Shown: in pieces, positions 8,914 through 17,575 of the stretch
Position numbering within the stretch: the stretch's first letter is position 1
Layout: every line of letters begins with the position of its first letter
Assembly: GCF_015291745.1 (NCBI RefSeq)
Contig: NZ_CP030059.1
Span: forward strand, 4,057,501 to 4,121,500
DNA: 64,000 nt
Direction of reading: 5' to 3'
Origin: Bradyrhizobium sp. CCBAU 53351
Lineage (GTDB): Bacteria; Pseudomonadota; Alphaproteobacteria; Rhizobiales; Xanthobacteraceae
The notes under the pieces: generated by a model
Databases searched by the model: none
Told to the model about the DNA's origin: nothing
Seen by the model: only the letters and a program-made list of their open reading frames with translations
Translations under genes and position numbers: made by a program

Positions 8914-10032
8914 GTGCAGAACGCGCGAACCATCCTCAGCTCCGCCGACCCGGGCGGTATGCGAGAAAAGGAACGGGCCCGCACCTTCGTGCATGTGCTG
9001 GCCGACACTTCCGACAAGCTGACCGGCCTCTGCTCGATCCTGGAGGAGCGGTTCGCCGTCGCGGGCGAGCGGCTGGACGCCCAAGCCAAGCTGTCGCAGG
9101 TGCCCTCCGCCGTCGTCATCCGCGCCGACCTCCGCGACGTCGGCAATATTGCCGCGATCAAGAAACGCGCTGGCAAGCTCGCCAAGGCAAAGAAGCGGAT
9201 ATTTCTCCTCGAGCACAGCTCTCACGTCGGCATTTCGCAAGCCTACGCGCTCGGGGCGACGCTCGTCCTGCCCGGCACGATCAATCGTCCCAGACTGCTG
9301 GCCGCCCTGTCCAATCCGGCGGACCTGTCTTCTGTCTCATCGAGCGAGACCGCACAGTCGGACAACGCGGTCGAGACCGCGGCCACCGCGATCGCCTCGA
9401 TGTTCACAGCCGTCACCCTCGGTCAGTCCCTCGACGTCGACGGCACCAAGGAGGCCGGCCGCCAGATTGCCGATCGCATCACCGAACGGGGCCTTTCGGA
9501 ATGGCTCACGACGGTGCGGCGCCACCACGAGGGAACCTACCAGCACTGCCTGCTCGTGACCGGCGTCGCCATCGACTTCGGCTTGAGCCTCGGCGTCGGA
9601 AGAGCCGATCTGGAGCGCCTCTACTCCGCGGCCATGTTCCACGACATCGGCAAGGCGCAGATCCCGCCCGCCATTCTCGACAAGCCGGGCCGCCTCGACG
9701 ACGAGGAACGCGCCCTGATCGAGACCCATCCGGCTGCGGGCTACGAGTTTCTGAGGGGACACGACGGGATTTCCCCGGAAATTCTCGATGCCGTTCGCCA
9801 TCATCACGAATATCTCGACGGCAGCGGCTATCCCGATGCGCTCTGCGCCGAGAGTATCGGCGATATCGTGAGGATTCTCACGATCTCCGACATCTTCGCA
9901 GCTCTGATCGAGCACCGGCACTACAAGCCGACCATGCCTCGTGCGGAAGCCTACGACATCCTGCGCGGGATGAGCGGAAAACTGGAGAAAGCCCTGGTGA
10001 ACTCGTTCAAGCCCGTCGCGCTCACGCGTTGA
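8914..10032 (+). CDS. HD-GYP domain protein, putative c-di-GMP phosphodiesterase
   Basis: A 372-residue protein starting at GTG 8914 with AGGT upstream; an internal ATG at 8959 is possible. Residues about 60-135 look like a receiver-type fold (alternating strands AVVIRADL, RIFLLEHS, LVLPGTI) but without clear phosphotransfer residues. Residues about 155-350 are an HD-GYP domain with all hallmarks: HHEGTYQH (204-211), HD at 243-244 in FHDIGK, HHHEYLDGSGYP (296-307). Such domains hydrolyse cyclic di-GMP to pGpG/GMP using two or three metals. Co-orientation with PilZ and DUF2336 suggests one c-di-GMP operon. Confidence 0.92.
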   Translation: MQNARTILSSADPGGMREKERARTFVHVLADTSDKLTGLCSILEERFAVAGERLDAQAKLSQVPSAVVIRADLRDVGNIAAIKKRAGKLAKAKKRIFLLEHSSHVGISQAYALGATLVLPGTINRPRLLAALSNPADLSSVSSSETAQSDNAVETAATAIASMFTAVTLGQSLDVDGTKEAGRQIADRITERGLSEWLTTVRRHHEGTYQHCLLVTGVAIDFGLSLGVGRADLERLYSAAMFHDIGKAQIPPAILDKPGRLDDEERALIETHPAAGYEFLRGHDGISPEILDAVRHHHEYLDGSGYPDALCAESIGDIVRILTISDIFAALIEHRHYKPTMPRAEAYDILRGMSGKLEKALVNSFKPVALTR

Positions 10033-10070
10033 GACGCCGGGCCCTGGCAATCGCGGCGCAGCAAATCCGC

Positions 10071-10274
10071 CTAGTGAGTGGCGCGATAGCTGGCGCGGCG
10101 CGGGATGGACCGGCAGGCCAGCCCGTCGGCCAGCAGCTTCATGTCCTCATGCCTACCGCTGCGAATCAGCCGGCCGAACTCTTCGGGAGTGAAAGGAAGA
10201 CTTGGATCTTCATCGATCGGGCGCCGCAGTCGCGGGCCAAAGAACCGCCGAACCAGGCTAGCCAGCCGCCGCAT
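10071..10274 (-). CDS. Small hypothetical protein
   Basis: A 67-residue basic protein (RRLASLVRRFFGPRLRR at the N-terminus, then FTPEEFGRLIRSGRHEDMKL). The family is not recognised. A good ribosome-binding site (GAGGGAATTGAC before the ATG) supports translation. It lies between the HD-GYP gene (convergent) and the FIST chemoreceptor gene (same strand, downstream), and is too short for a functional guess. The basic amphipathic start could contact membrane or nucleic acid; that is inference only. Confidence 0.55.
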   Translation of the reverse strand: MRRLASLVRRFFGPRLRRPIDEDPSLPFTPEEFGRLIRSGRHEDMKLLADGLACRSIPRRASYRATH

Positions 10275-10397
10275 GTCAATTCCCTCGCGCCAGCAACAAA
10301 CCTCTCACGAGGCTTATTGTTCCTGCTAGCGCGGCGAGATTGCAAGAGCCAACTGAATGGTCGTCACCGAAATTTGCGCCCGAGCGGACTCTACGTC

Positions 10398-12413
10398 CTA
10401 GCCGATCCTCTTCAACGTCTCGATGTCGTCCATCGCGCTCGTCAATGCCCCGTTGCGGTCGCGCACGAAGCTTTCGAGATCCGACAGCACCGTGTTGATC
10501 ATCTGAAGATTCTTGAACATGTCCTCGATCTGGGTCACGATGCTGTTGTAGCCGTCCTGGGTCTGGATCAGCTGGCCCCGGGTTTCATTGATGTTGGCGC
10601 CAAGCGACTCGATCGAGCTTTCCATGCCTTCGATCGAGGCATGGGTGCGCGTGAGGCTGCTCTTGGTGTCATTGGCGAGCTTCTTCACTTCGGTCGCAAC
10701 CACCGAGAAGCCCCGTCCCGCCTCGCCGGCGCGCGCCGATTCAATGGTCGCGTTGAGCGCGAGCAGGTTGGTCTGGCCCGCGATGGTGTCGATGATCTTC
10801 AAGATATCGCGCAATCCGTTCATGGCCTGAGTGAGGCCGGCAAACTCCTGCGACAGCGCCGTGGTGTCGGTCGCCTTCGCCGCCGATTGGGCGCTCGCCA
10901 TGATGACCGAACGGATATCCTCCACGATCGCGTTGATCGACGCCGTCTGCTGCAGCGCGCCCTCCACCTTGCCGCTCAGCGTGGCACTGGCGCTCAGATA
11001 CTCCGTCAGACGCTGGACGATGCCGTCCTTGATGCGGTTCAGCAGCACCATGCGGTTCAGATGGGTGCGCGTGAAATACTCGACGAAATGCGCATAGTGG
11101 ATCGGGAACAGGTCGATGAACGGATCGCTCAGCGACTTCTTCGTGACGTCGAAGAACACGATGGCCGTCAGCGTCTGGTTGATGTTGATTCCGAACAGCT
11201 CGCCGAAAGTCGAAAATCCCGCAACCGGCATCGGCCACATTCCGCTCATGTTGCGGAGCTGGCTCTCGTTGTTGAGACGACGCAGGATGCAGTCGTTGAG
11301 AATCGCGCCGATCGCCGGCGGCTTGTCGCGCAGGAAGGCTTCGAGGTCGCGCCGCGTCTGGTCGACGAAATCGGTCGCCTCCAGGAGTTCGAGCCTGTCG
11401 CCCGAATTGACGTCGCAGAAGAAGGAGATGACGCCAGTCTCCGCATCGATGCCGGCGACCGAGCGCACGAACAGGTCACCGCCGACCTCGATGCCGAAGG
11501 AGTGTTTCGTCATCATCGGCATCACGTTCGCCGGTGCCGTGTTCAGTGCCTTCGCCACCGCAGACGCGAACGGCTTGATCTCGCTCCCCTCCAGGACGCC
11601 CGAGGCAGTGCGCCGGTCCGGATCGGCCCCCATGACGACGAAGGACCTGCCGGTCTTCTTGAAGTTCTGGGTCTTGAAGATGCTGTAGGCCCGGCCCGGC
11701 GCCAGCTTCATGAAGGCGACGAGAGCATGGTTCTCGAGGATCTGCCTGCCGTCATAGAGATAGGTGTTCTGGAAGTCGAGCTTGCCGCCGGCGGAGCCCC
11801 CGACGAAGGCGCACGGAAACTTGCCGCTCCTGTACACCGCCTCCATGAAATAGTTCTCCGACGCGGAGACGCCGTCGACCAGCGCGAAGGCGATGGTGTC
11901 GCGTACGTCGATCACGAAGGGCGTGCGGATCGTTCCGAGTTCTCGGGCGATCGCATCGATCCGCGCGTCATGCGCCTTGGACGGCGCTCCCTTGCGGATG
12001 TCCTCGTTGTGGAGGCCAACGCTGTGGATGCTGATCGACTGAAAGAGGTCAGCAGGAAAGACCTGCACGACGACCGAGGACCAACTCGCCCCCGTCGCCT
12101 TGTAGAGCGATTGGCTTGCCGAGCACAATTCGCCGGCAGTCGAGATCGCGATCACCGGCGTCGAGCCCGCGAGCCTCTGCAACGACGGCACCACGCGGGC
12201 GAAGTCGCAATGCGGCGAGATGAACGCGATGGCGAGCGGCGCGCGCGCACCGGCGACGACGAAGTCGCTCTCGGAAATATTTTGCAGACGGTCGTCACTC
12301 TCCAGCACCCGGATCGCGCAAGGCTCGGGGGAAGCCGGCGCCTCATCGTGAGGGTCCGGAACGATCGACGGCGCGGCTTGCTTATGACTTGCCTGGGAAA
12401 AGAACGAGAGCAT
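10398..12413 (-). CDS. Soluble chemoreceptor with FIST sensory domain
   Basis: A 671-residue protein with no signal peptide or transmembrane helix. Residues about 50-400 are FIST N and FIST C domains: [14 protein letters not shown] resembles the family's G-x-S-T-x-GE site, and [12 protein letters not shown] and [12 protein letters not shown] follow. Residues about 420-671 form a methyl-accepting signalling domain whose tip reads [23 protein letters not shown] domains are thought to sense small ligands, with amino acids proposed by analogy. The receptor is therefore cytoplasmic, monitoring an internal state. A FixK/FNR-type box lies about 180 bases upstream of the start. It faces the HD-GYP/PilZ operon. 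Confidence 0.9.
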   Translation of the reverse strand: MLSFFSQASHKQAAPSIVPDPHDEAPASPEPCAIRVLESDDRLQNISESDFVVAGARAPLAIAFISPHCDFARVVPSLQRLAGSTPVIAISTAGELCSASQSLYKATGASWSSVVVQVFPADLFQSISIHSVGLHNEDIRKGAPSKAHDARIDAIARELGTIRTPFVIDVRDTIAFALVDGVSASENYFMEAVYRSGKFPCAFVGGSAGGKLDFQNTYLYDGRQILENHALVAFMKLAPGRAYSIFKTQNFKKTGRSFVVMGADPDRRTASGVLEGSEIKPFASAVAKALNTAPANVMPMMTKHSFGIEVGGDLFVRSVAGIDAETGVISFFCDVNSGDRLELLEATDFVDQTRRDLEAFLRDKPPAIGAILNDCILRRLNNESQLRNMSGMWPMPVAGFSTFGELFGININQTLTAIVFFDVTKKSLSDPFIDLFPIHYAHFVEYFTRTHLNRMVLLNRIKDGIVQRLTEYLSASATLSGKVEGALQQTASINAIVEDIRSVIMASAQSAAKATDTTALSQEFAGLTQAMNGLRDILKIIDTIAGQTNLLALNATIESARAGEAGRGFSVVATEVKKLANDTKSSLTRTHASIEGMESSIESLGANINETRGQLIQTQDGYNSIVTQIEDMFKNLQMINTVLSDLESFVRDRNGALTSAMDDIETLKRIG

Positions 12414-12586
12414 GGCAATATCCTTGTTCGACGCGAGCAGCGTCTCGAAGGAATCAATTACGGATTCGAAATTGCCATTCGGTTATGAGGCGCGCCGCAC
12501 GGCTGCGTTTGTGCAACGGATTTCCACCGTAGGACTACGGCACGACGCGGTATTGCGGGCTCATGATACCGATCGCGCAAGCACAT

Positions 12587-12600
12587 TTGATCTGAATCAA
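12587..12600. promoter_or_regulatory. FixK/FNR-type binding site upstream of the FIST chemoreceptor
   Basis: TTGATCTGAATCAA is a perfect palindromic anaerobox (TTGAT-N4-ATCAA). It also fits the rhizobial FixK2 consensus TTGA-N6-TCAA. It lies in the AT-richer stretch 12414-12681 upstream of the FIST chemoreceptor, about 173-187 bases from its start codon and downstream of the nitroreductase end. The only suitably oriented promoter region is that of the chemoreceptor. The distance is long, so an undetected upstream start site would be needed for class II activation. Confidence 0.6.
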
Positions 12601-12660
12601 ATTCGCAGGCTGCAGATAATCAAACCGATGCCGAAGCACGCTTCTAAGGCCGACTTCAAT

Positions 12661-12684
12661 TGATGCGCGCGTGTTTGCGCATCA
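12661..12684 (-). terminator. Hairpin at the end of the nitroreductase gene
   Basis: A perfect 8-bp stem (TGATGCGC and GCGCATCA) with an 8-base loop overlaps the nitroreductase stop codon. There is no clear T-run after it on the minus strand, so it may be a weak or factor-assisted terminator, or an mRNA-stabilising hairpin. Confidence 0.4.
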
Positions 12685-13359
12685 ATCGGCGAAGCCGACG
12701 AAGCGCACGAAGTCGTCGTTCGCCTCGCGATCCGAGCGCACCGCGTTCGCGGCAAAGCCGTCATCCGGATAGCCCATCGCGACGCATGTCATGATGACCT
12801 CGTCCTCCGGAATCTCCGCGACCTCGCGCACGATATCGGAACGCATGATGCCCTGCCCGTTGATGACAGAGCCGAGACCGCGGTCCCACGCTGCGAGCAC
12901 GATGCCGTAGCAGAGCGCGCCGAGGTCGAAATGGCAGACCGCGCCGGGATCGAGCACGCGGTCGTAGGTCAGGACCAGCGAGACCGGCGCGTCGAACTGC
13001 CGGAAACCGCGCAGCACCCAGTCCTGCCGCATCGGCTTGTCGTCGCGCGCGATGCCCATCGCGCCGAACAGCTTCTTGGCGATGTCGACCTGCCGCGTGC
13101 GATGCACGCCCTGGTACTCGCCGTGACTGATGATGTCGCGCTTGACCTTGGCCCCGCCGAGCATCTCCTCCATGTTGCGGCGGCGGACCTCTTCGAGCGG
13201 GCCGCCTGTGAGCACGTGGACATGCCAGGGCTGGGTGTTCATCGACGACGGCGCGCGCTTGGCGCTGTCGATGATCGCCTCGATCACCGCGCGCGGTACC
13301 GGCTCGTTCTTGAAGCCGCGCACGCTGCGGCGCGACTGGACCAGCGTTTCGAATTCCAC
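12682..13359 (-). CDS. Nitroreductase family FMN oxidoreductase
   Basis: A 225-residue nitroreductase-fold enzyme. Key features are the N-terminal FMN-phosphate motif SRRSVRGFKNEPVP, APSSMNTQPWHVHVL (FMN and interface contacts), and GLGSVINGQGIM near the C-terminus. Members reduce nitro compounds, quinones or flavins with NAD(P)H. I chose GTG at 13359 because AGGGAGGT precedes it at ideal spacing and the protein then starts with the conserved FETLVQSRRS helix. The longer frame to 13464 adds non-conserved residues. The divergent alpha/beta hydrolase starts 126 bases away, so the two may share a control region. Confidence 0.9.
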   Translation of the reverse strand: MEFETLVQSRRSVRGFKNEPVPRAVIEAIIDSAKRAPSSMNTQPWHVHVLTGGPLEEVRRRNMEEMLGGAKVKRDIISHGEYQGVHRTRQVDIAKKLFGAMGIARDDKPMRQDWVLRGFRQFDAPVSLVLTYDRVLDPGAVCHFDLGALCYGIVLAAWDRGLGSVINGQGIMRSDIVREVAEIPEDEVIMTCVAMGYPDDGFAANAVRSDREANDDFVRFVGFAD

Positions 13360-13484
13360 CTCGAAGAACCTCCCTGCCCGTTCATCCGGCCCGACATGAG
13401 ACCGGTTGCCGATGCGGCGCGCGAAATCTATGCTAACCCGCAAGCAAGACCAAGAACCCTGCAAGAGACTTGGAGGACTCGAAA

Positions 13485-14447
13485 ATGGCTGCGCCGCTCG
13501 ACCCCGTCATCGCCCAGATCATTCCGCTCATGCCGATGCGCGACCTCGCTGTCATGACGCCACAGAGCGCCCGCGATTCCTTGCGCGCACTGGCTGCCTC
13601 CCGCGCCGCCATCCCGCCCCCGCCCGTCGATCACGTCGAGGATATCAAGGTGAAGGGCGGCGCCGGCCCGCTTCCTGCGCGTGTCTACCGGGCCGGCACT
13701 ACGCCCGCTCCGACCGTGGTGTTCTTTCACGGCGGCGGCTGGGTTGCGGGCGACATCGAGACCCACGACCGGCAGGCCCGCAACATCGCGATCGAGACCG
13801 GCGCCGTCGTTGTCTCCGTCGACTATCGGCGCCCGCCGGAAACGCGCTTTCCCGGCGCCTTTGAGGACGCCTTCGCCGCCGTGAGCGATGTGTTTGACCG
13901 CGTCGCGGAATTTGGCGGCGATGCGAAGCGCGTCGGCGTTGCCGGCGACAGTGCCGGCGGCAATCTCGCGGCAACCACCGCAATCGCCTGCCGCGATGCC
14001 GGCCTCAAGCTCGCCGCGCAATTGCTGGTCTACCCTGTCACCGACGTCCTCGGCGGCTACGCCGACGCGCGCGAGAACGCGCGCTATCCCTCGCGCGCTG
14101 AAAATGCCGACGGCTACTTCCTGACGCGTGCCACGATGGAATGGTTTTGCGGCCATTATCTCGCCGATCCCGGCCATGCTTCGGACTGGCGCGTCTCGCC
14201 GCTGCGCGCGGCATCCCTCGCCGGCGTCGCACCGGCGGTCGTCACCACCGCCTGGTTCGATCCCCTGCGCGACGAGGGCGCGGCCTATGCGCAGGCGCTG
14301 GAAGCCGCCGGCGTGCGGGTCAAGCACCATGAAGGTCCCGGCCTGATCCACGGCTATTTCGGCATGGGCGATGCCTCGGACGTCGCGCGCGCCGAGGCGC
14401 AGCGCGCCCGGGCCGACTTCAAGGCGCTGCTCGCGCGAGGGGCCTAG
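13485..14447 (+). CDS. Alpha/beta hydrolase, hormone-sensitive-lipase family
   Basis: A 320-residue esterase/lipase of the HSL family. The oxyanion motif HGGGW is at about 82-86. The nucleophile elbow GDSAGG at 154-159 makes Ser156 the nucleophile. A C-terminal His in GLIHGYFGM completes the triad with an Asp in FDPLRDEG. Such enzymes cleave short-chain esters; the substrate is unknown. It is cytosolic, with no signal peptide. The ATG at 13485 is preceded by TTGGAGGACT; a TTG at 13470 is in frame but lies on the ribosome-binding site. The convergent cupin gene ends 7 bases downstream. Confidence 0.9.
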   Translation: MAAPLDPVIAQIIPLMPMRDLAVMTPQSARDSLRALAASRAAIPPPPVDHVEDIKVKGGAGPLPARVYRAGTTPAPTVVFFHGGGWVAGDIETHDRQARNIAIETGAVVVSVDYRRPPETRFPGAFEDAFAAVSDVFDRVAEFGGDAKRVGVAGDSAGGNLAATTAIACRDAGLKLAAQLLVYPVTDVLGGYADARENARYPSRAENADGYFLTRATMEWFCGHYLADPGHASDWRVSPLRAASLAGVAPAVVTTAWFDPLRDEGAAYAQALEAAGVRVKHHEGPGLIHGYFGMGDASDVARAEAQRARADFKALLARGA

Positions 14448-14454
14448 GAATGCG

Positions 14455-14919
14455 CTAGGTGCTCTGCGCCCGCTGCACGCCAGTGTGCCCCCACGTCTCG
14501 TCCCAATCCTGACCGGCGGCGTCGACGACGCGGCCGTCGGCCTCGAAGAACTTGTTCGGCACCTGGAAGATCGCGAGGATCAGGGCGCCCTCCGGACACC
14601 AGGCGGCGTGCCGGCTGCCCGCTTCGCGCCAGATGAACTCACCGGCCTTGCAGGCGATGCCCTGAGCAGGCCCCTCCTTGTCGACGAGCGCGCCCTCGAT
14701 CACCCAGCTCTGCTCGATGCCGACATGCTCGTGGTCCGGCAGCACCGCCCCCGGCGCAAACCGCATCAAGGCGGTCATCAGGCCGGTGCGCCGGTCGAAC
14801 AGCAGCGTCTTGGCCTCGCACCCCGGAAAGCGGGTTCTCTGCCAGTCCATGTCTTGCGGCCGAACCAGGTGAGAATGCTGATCGGCGGCGTCCTGGTGTT
14901 TCGGGATCATTGCGTCCAT
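14455..14919 (-). CDS. ChrR-like cupin domain protein
   Basis: A 154-residue single-cupin protein. The conserved core has metal-ligand-type residues in LPDHEHVGIEQSWVIEG and GEFIWREAGSRHAAW, matching the anti-sigma ChrR-type cupin family. The N-terminal zinc-binding anti-sigma domain of true ChrR is absent, so it is probably a stand-alone metal-binding cupin enzyme or sensor. The Met at 14919 (MDAMIPKHQ) has ACGGAG upstream and is preferred over the frame extension to 14949. It converges on the alpha/beta hydrolase. Confidence 0.8.
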   Translation of the reverse strand: MDAMIPKHQDAADQHSHLVRPQDMDWQRTRFPGCEAKTLLFDRRTGLMTALMRFAPGAVLPDHEHVGIEQSWVIEGALVDKEGPAQGIACKAGEFIWREAGSRHAAWCPEGALILAIFQVPNKFFEADGRVVDAAGQDWDETWGHTGVQRAQST

Positions 14920-15119
14920 CACGATGCTCCGTCCGGCTCGGCTGGCCAAGCCTAGCAGGATCGCCCACCGGGGTCAGCGAGCAGTGCAGCAGGAAGCGAC
15001 GGGGCGAACGTCCACGGCAAAATCGTGCGGCGGACCCGGCTGCACGCCATCATCCAGCTTGATTGCGCCACGATTCCCGGTTCCAATCCTGCCGCCATTT
15101 CTGGCTGACGGAGACACCC

Positions 15120-15368
15120 ATGATAAAGCGGATTTTCCTGGCTGCTATCGTTGCCACCTTTGCAGCGGGCTCGGCCTTCGCGCAAGAAACCTGCGAGAGC
15201 AAGGCGGTCGGCAAGGACGGCAAGCCGCTGGCCGGCGCCGCCAAGACCTCGTTCATGAAGAAGTGCAAGCAGGAGGCCTGCACACCCAAGGCCGTCAGCG
15301 CCGACGGCAAGCCGCTCGCCGGTGCGGCCAAGAACAGCTTCATGAAGAAGTGCGAGACCGGGGCGTAA
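15120..15368 (+). CDS. PsiF-repeat secreted protein
   Basis: An 82-residue exported protein. Residues 1-21 are a Sec signal peptide (IKRIFLAAIVATFAAGSAFAQ). The rest is two near-identical PsiF-type repeats, each with a Cys at the end: KAVGKDGKPLAGAAK-SFMKKC, and KAVSADGKPLAGAAK-SFMKKC. PsiF was named in E. coli as a phosphate-starvation-inducible product; its function is unknown. No Pho box was identified upstream. The gene ends just before a long inverted repeat. Confidence 0.82.
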   Translation: MIKRIFLAAIVATFAAGSAFAQETCESKAVGKDGKPLAGAAKTSFMKKCKQEACTPKAVSADGKPLAGAAKNSFMKKCETGA

Positions 15369-15386
15369 GGGCGCTCTTCGGTAACT

Positions 15387-15544
15387 CTCGTGCCCCGGAC
15401 GCAGCGCAGCGCTCCCGGCGATGCGAAGCATCGTCCGGTGCGGTGCGCTGCAGAGCCGGGGCCCATGCCTCCGCGCGCATCGTCGGAGAGATGGGTCCCG
15501 GCTCAGCGGCGGCACTGCGCGCCGCACCGCGTCCGGGACACGAG
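15387..15544. repeat. Intergenic inverted repeat (family B) between convergent genes
   Basis: The outer arms CTCGTGCCCCGGACGC (15387-15402) and GCGTCCGGGACACGAG (15529-15544) are complementary at 15 of 16 positions. Inner segments (GAGCCGGGGCCCAT and ATGGGTCCCGGCTC) also pair. The element fills the gap between the convergent PsiF-like and metallo-hydrolase genes. The same arms recur at 57632-57765, and a shorter derivative lies at 39153-39207. Confidence 0.82.
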
Positions 15545-15575
15545 ACCGATGGCGGGCTTACGAGTTTCGTAGCCG

Positions 15576-16451
15576 TCACTCCCGCCTGAACCGATAATCG
15601 AACGCCGCACCAAGCGGCTTGATTACACCTGCGGTCGGCGCCGGAAAATGCACCGGCAGGATCAGCGTGTCGGTGTCCGCGACGGACGCAAAGAATTTTC
15701 GCCGCGACGCCGCCGACTGCTTCGGATCCCAGTCAGGCCTTGCCGACCAGTCGGGCTCCCGGCACTGGATCTGGTGATGCATGAGGTCGCCCGCGACCAC
15801 CGCGCGCTGGCCTTTCGAAAAGATGTTCACGCAGCAATGGCAGGGCGAATGCCCCGGCGTCGGCGTCAGCGTGACGGTGTCGTCGAGCGCGTAATCGTCG
15901 TCGACCAAGAGCGCCTGTCCAGCCTCGACGATCGGCAGGCAATTGTCGCGAAACACGGTGCCCGGCGGATTGTGGCCCTTGGCATTCTCGACCTCCCAGG
16001 CGGTGTACTCGCCCTTGTGGAAGACGTATTTCGCGTTGGGAAACGTTGGCACCCAGCGACCGTCTCGCAGGGTCGTATTCCAGCCGGTGTGGTCGATATG
16101 CAGATGGGTGCAGAACACGTAGTCGATCGCTTCGAAAGAGACGCCGAGCGCGAACAATTCGTTGCGCCAGCGCTCCTTGCCGGGGAAATCGAACGGCGGC
16201 GGATGGCCCTTGTCCTCGCCCGTGCAAGTATCTATGAGGATCGTGAAACGCGGCGTGCGCACGACAAACGTCTGGTAGGTGATCACCATCATGCCGCGCG
16301 CGGCGTCGAACACCTCCGGCTCCATCGTCGGCAGGTGGCGCTTGAAAACGTCTTCGTCATAGGCCGGGAAGAAATCCCGCGGCCGCCGCCACGGCCCCTC
16401 CCGCTCGATCACCGCATCGATGGTGATGTCGCCGATCCGGATCTGCTTCAT
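15576..16451 (-). CDS. Metallo-beta-lactamase-fold hydrolase
   Basis: A 291-residue cytosolic MBL-fold enzyme. The HxHxDH motif is HLHIDH at 116-121. A metal-site His follows in TPGHSPCHC, and the bridging Asp is in VAGDLMHH. The C-terminal His is in LPVHFPAPTAG. This resembles quorum-quenching-lactonase-like or other MBL hydrolases that lack a recognisable extra domain; the substrate is unknown. The start at 16451 has GGGAGCGAAC before it, so the 16 upstream in-frame residues are excluded. Confidence 0.88.
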   Translation of the reverse strand: MKQIRIGDITIDAVIEREGPWRRPRDFFPAYDEDVFKRHLPTMEPEVFDAARGMMVITYQTFVVRTPRFTILIDTCTGEDKGHPPPFDFPGKERWRNELFALGVSFEAIDYVFCTHLHIDHTGWNTTLRDGRWVPTFPNAKYVFHKGEYTAWEVENAKGHNPPGTVFRDNCLPIVEAGQALLVDDDYALDDTVTLTPTPGHSPCHCCVNIFSKGQRAVVAGDLMHHQIQCREPDWSARPDWDPKQSAASRRKFFASVADTDTLILPVHFPAPTAGVIKPLGAAFDYRFRRE

Positions 16452-16588
16452 GGCGTTCGCTCCCTTTTTGCGAAAGCGTAGCGAACGGAATCGGAGCATT
16501 CAAGACGCCGGGCGTTGGGCCTCCCATGCGCGGCGCGCCGCAAATCGACCTCAAACACTGGCGATGTTGATCGCGGAATGAGGAAGGT

Positions 16589-17575
16589 GTGGTGGGCAGG
16601 AAGTTGAAGGCGAGCGCGGCCATCGTGATGGCCGCCGCGGCTAGCATCTACATCAACAACACCAATCTGCTCGCGCAGCATCGGGGCGGCAAGCCGGTGC
16701 TGCTGGCCCATCGCGGCATCGCGCAACGCTTCGATGAGCGCGATGTGAAGAACGACACCTGCACCGCCGCGAGGATGTTGCCGCCGTCGCACGATTATCT
16801 GGAGAACACCTTGCGCTCGATGCGCGCCAGCTTCGAGGCCGGCGCCGACGTGGTCGAGCTCGACGTGCATCCGACCACCGAAGGCGAGTTCGCCGTCTTC
16901 CACGACTGGACGCTCGGCTGCCGCACCGACGGCCAGGGCGTCACGCGCGAGCAGAGCATGGCGAAACTGAAAATGCTCGACATCGGCCACGGCTACACCG
17001 CCGACGGCGGCGAGACCTTTCCGTTTCGCGGCAAGGCGATCGGGATGATGCCGACGCTATCTGAGGTGCTAGCCACCTTCCCGGACAAGCAACTCCTCAT
17101 TAACGTGAAAAGCCGCGACGCCGGCGAAGGCGAGAAACTCGCCGCCGTGCTGAACGCGCTGTCGGCCGAGCGGCGGCGGAAGATCATGGTCTATGGCGGT
17201 GACGAGCCGATCGACACGATCCGTCGCCTGGCTCCTGATGTTCGCACCATTTCGCGCACGACCATACGGCGCTGCCTGCTTCGCTATTTCGGCTATGGCT
17301 GGACCGGCTTGATCCCGGCCGCCTGTCGAAGCGCCCTGGTGCTGGTGCCCATCAATGTCGCACCCTGGCTCTGGGGCTGGCCCGATCGCTTCCTCAATCG
17401 AATGGCCGACGCCAACAGCGCGGTCTTCGTGCTCGGCCCTTATAGCGGCGGCGAATTCTCCACCGGCATTGATACGCCCGAATTGCTCGCCCGGCTCCCG
17501 CAAGGCTATTCCGGCGGCATCTGGACCAACGAGATCGAGACCATCGCCAGGATCGCGGGCAAGAGCAAGAACTAG
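16589..17575 (+). CDS. Glycerophosphodiester phosphodiesterase family protein
   Basis: A 328-residue GDPD-family enzyme with a hydrophobic signal or anchor segment at about residues 8-20, so it is probably periplasmic or membrane-bound. Conserved elements are AHRG, ENTLRSM, the metal-binding ELDVHPTTEGEFAVFHD and LINVKSRD. Such enzymes split glycerophosphodiesters into glycerol-3-phosphate and an alcohol. Another hydrophobic segment near 230-255 could be membrane-associated. Translation appears to begin at GTG 16589 after AGGAAG. The stop codon overlaps that of the ABC-F gene by four bases (CTAG), a tight convergent junction. Confidence 0.87.
   Translation: MVGRKLKASAAIVMAAAASIYINNTNLLAQHRGGKPVLLAHRGIAQRFDERDVKNDTCTAARMLPPSHDYLENTLRSMRASFEAGADVVELDVHPTTEGEFAVFHDWTLGCRTDGQGVTREQSMAKLKMLDIGHGYTADGGETFPFRGKAIGMMPTLSEVLATFPDKQLLINVKSRDAGEGEKLAAVLNALSAERRRKIMVYGGDEPIDTIRRLAPDVRTISRTTIRRCLLRYFGYGWTGLIPAACRSALVLVPINVAPWLWGWPDRFLNRMADANSAVFVLGPYSGGEFSTGIDTPELLARLPQGYSGGIWTNEIETIARIAGKSKN

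Noticed and set aside
8808..12488. A 1226-residue plus-strand open frame
   Set aside because: It crosses the PilZ and HD-GYP genes in another frame and is antisense to the FIST chemoreceptor. High GC content leaves few stops, and its Arg/Asp-rich composition is a codon shadow.
12412..12663. An 83-residue plus-strand frame upstream of the FIST chemoreceptor
   Set aside because: It overlaps the receptor start and spans the FixK-type box, with no ribosome-binding site and no family features, so the stretch is better read as control region.
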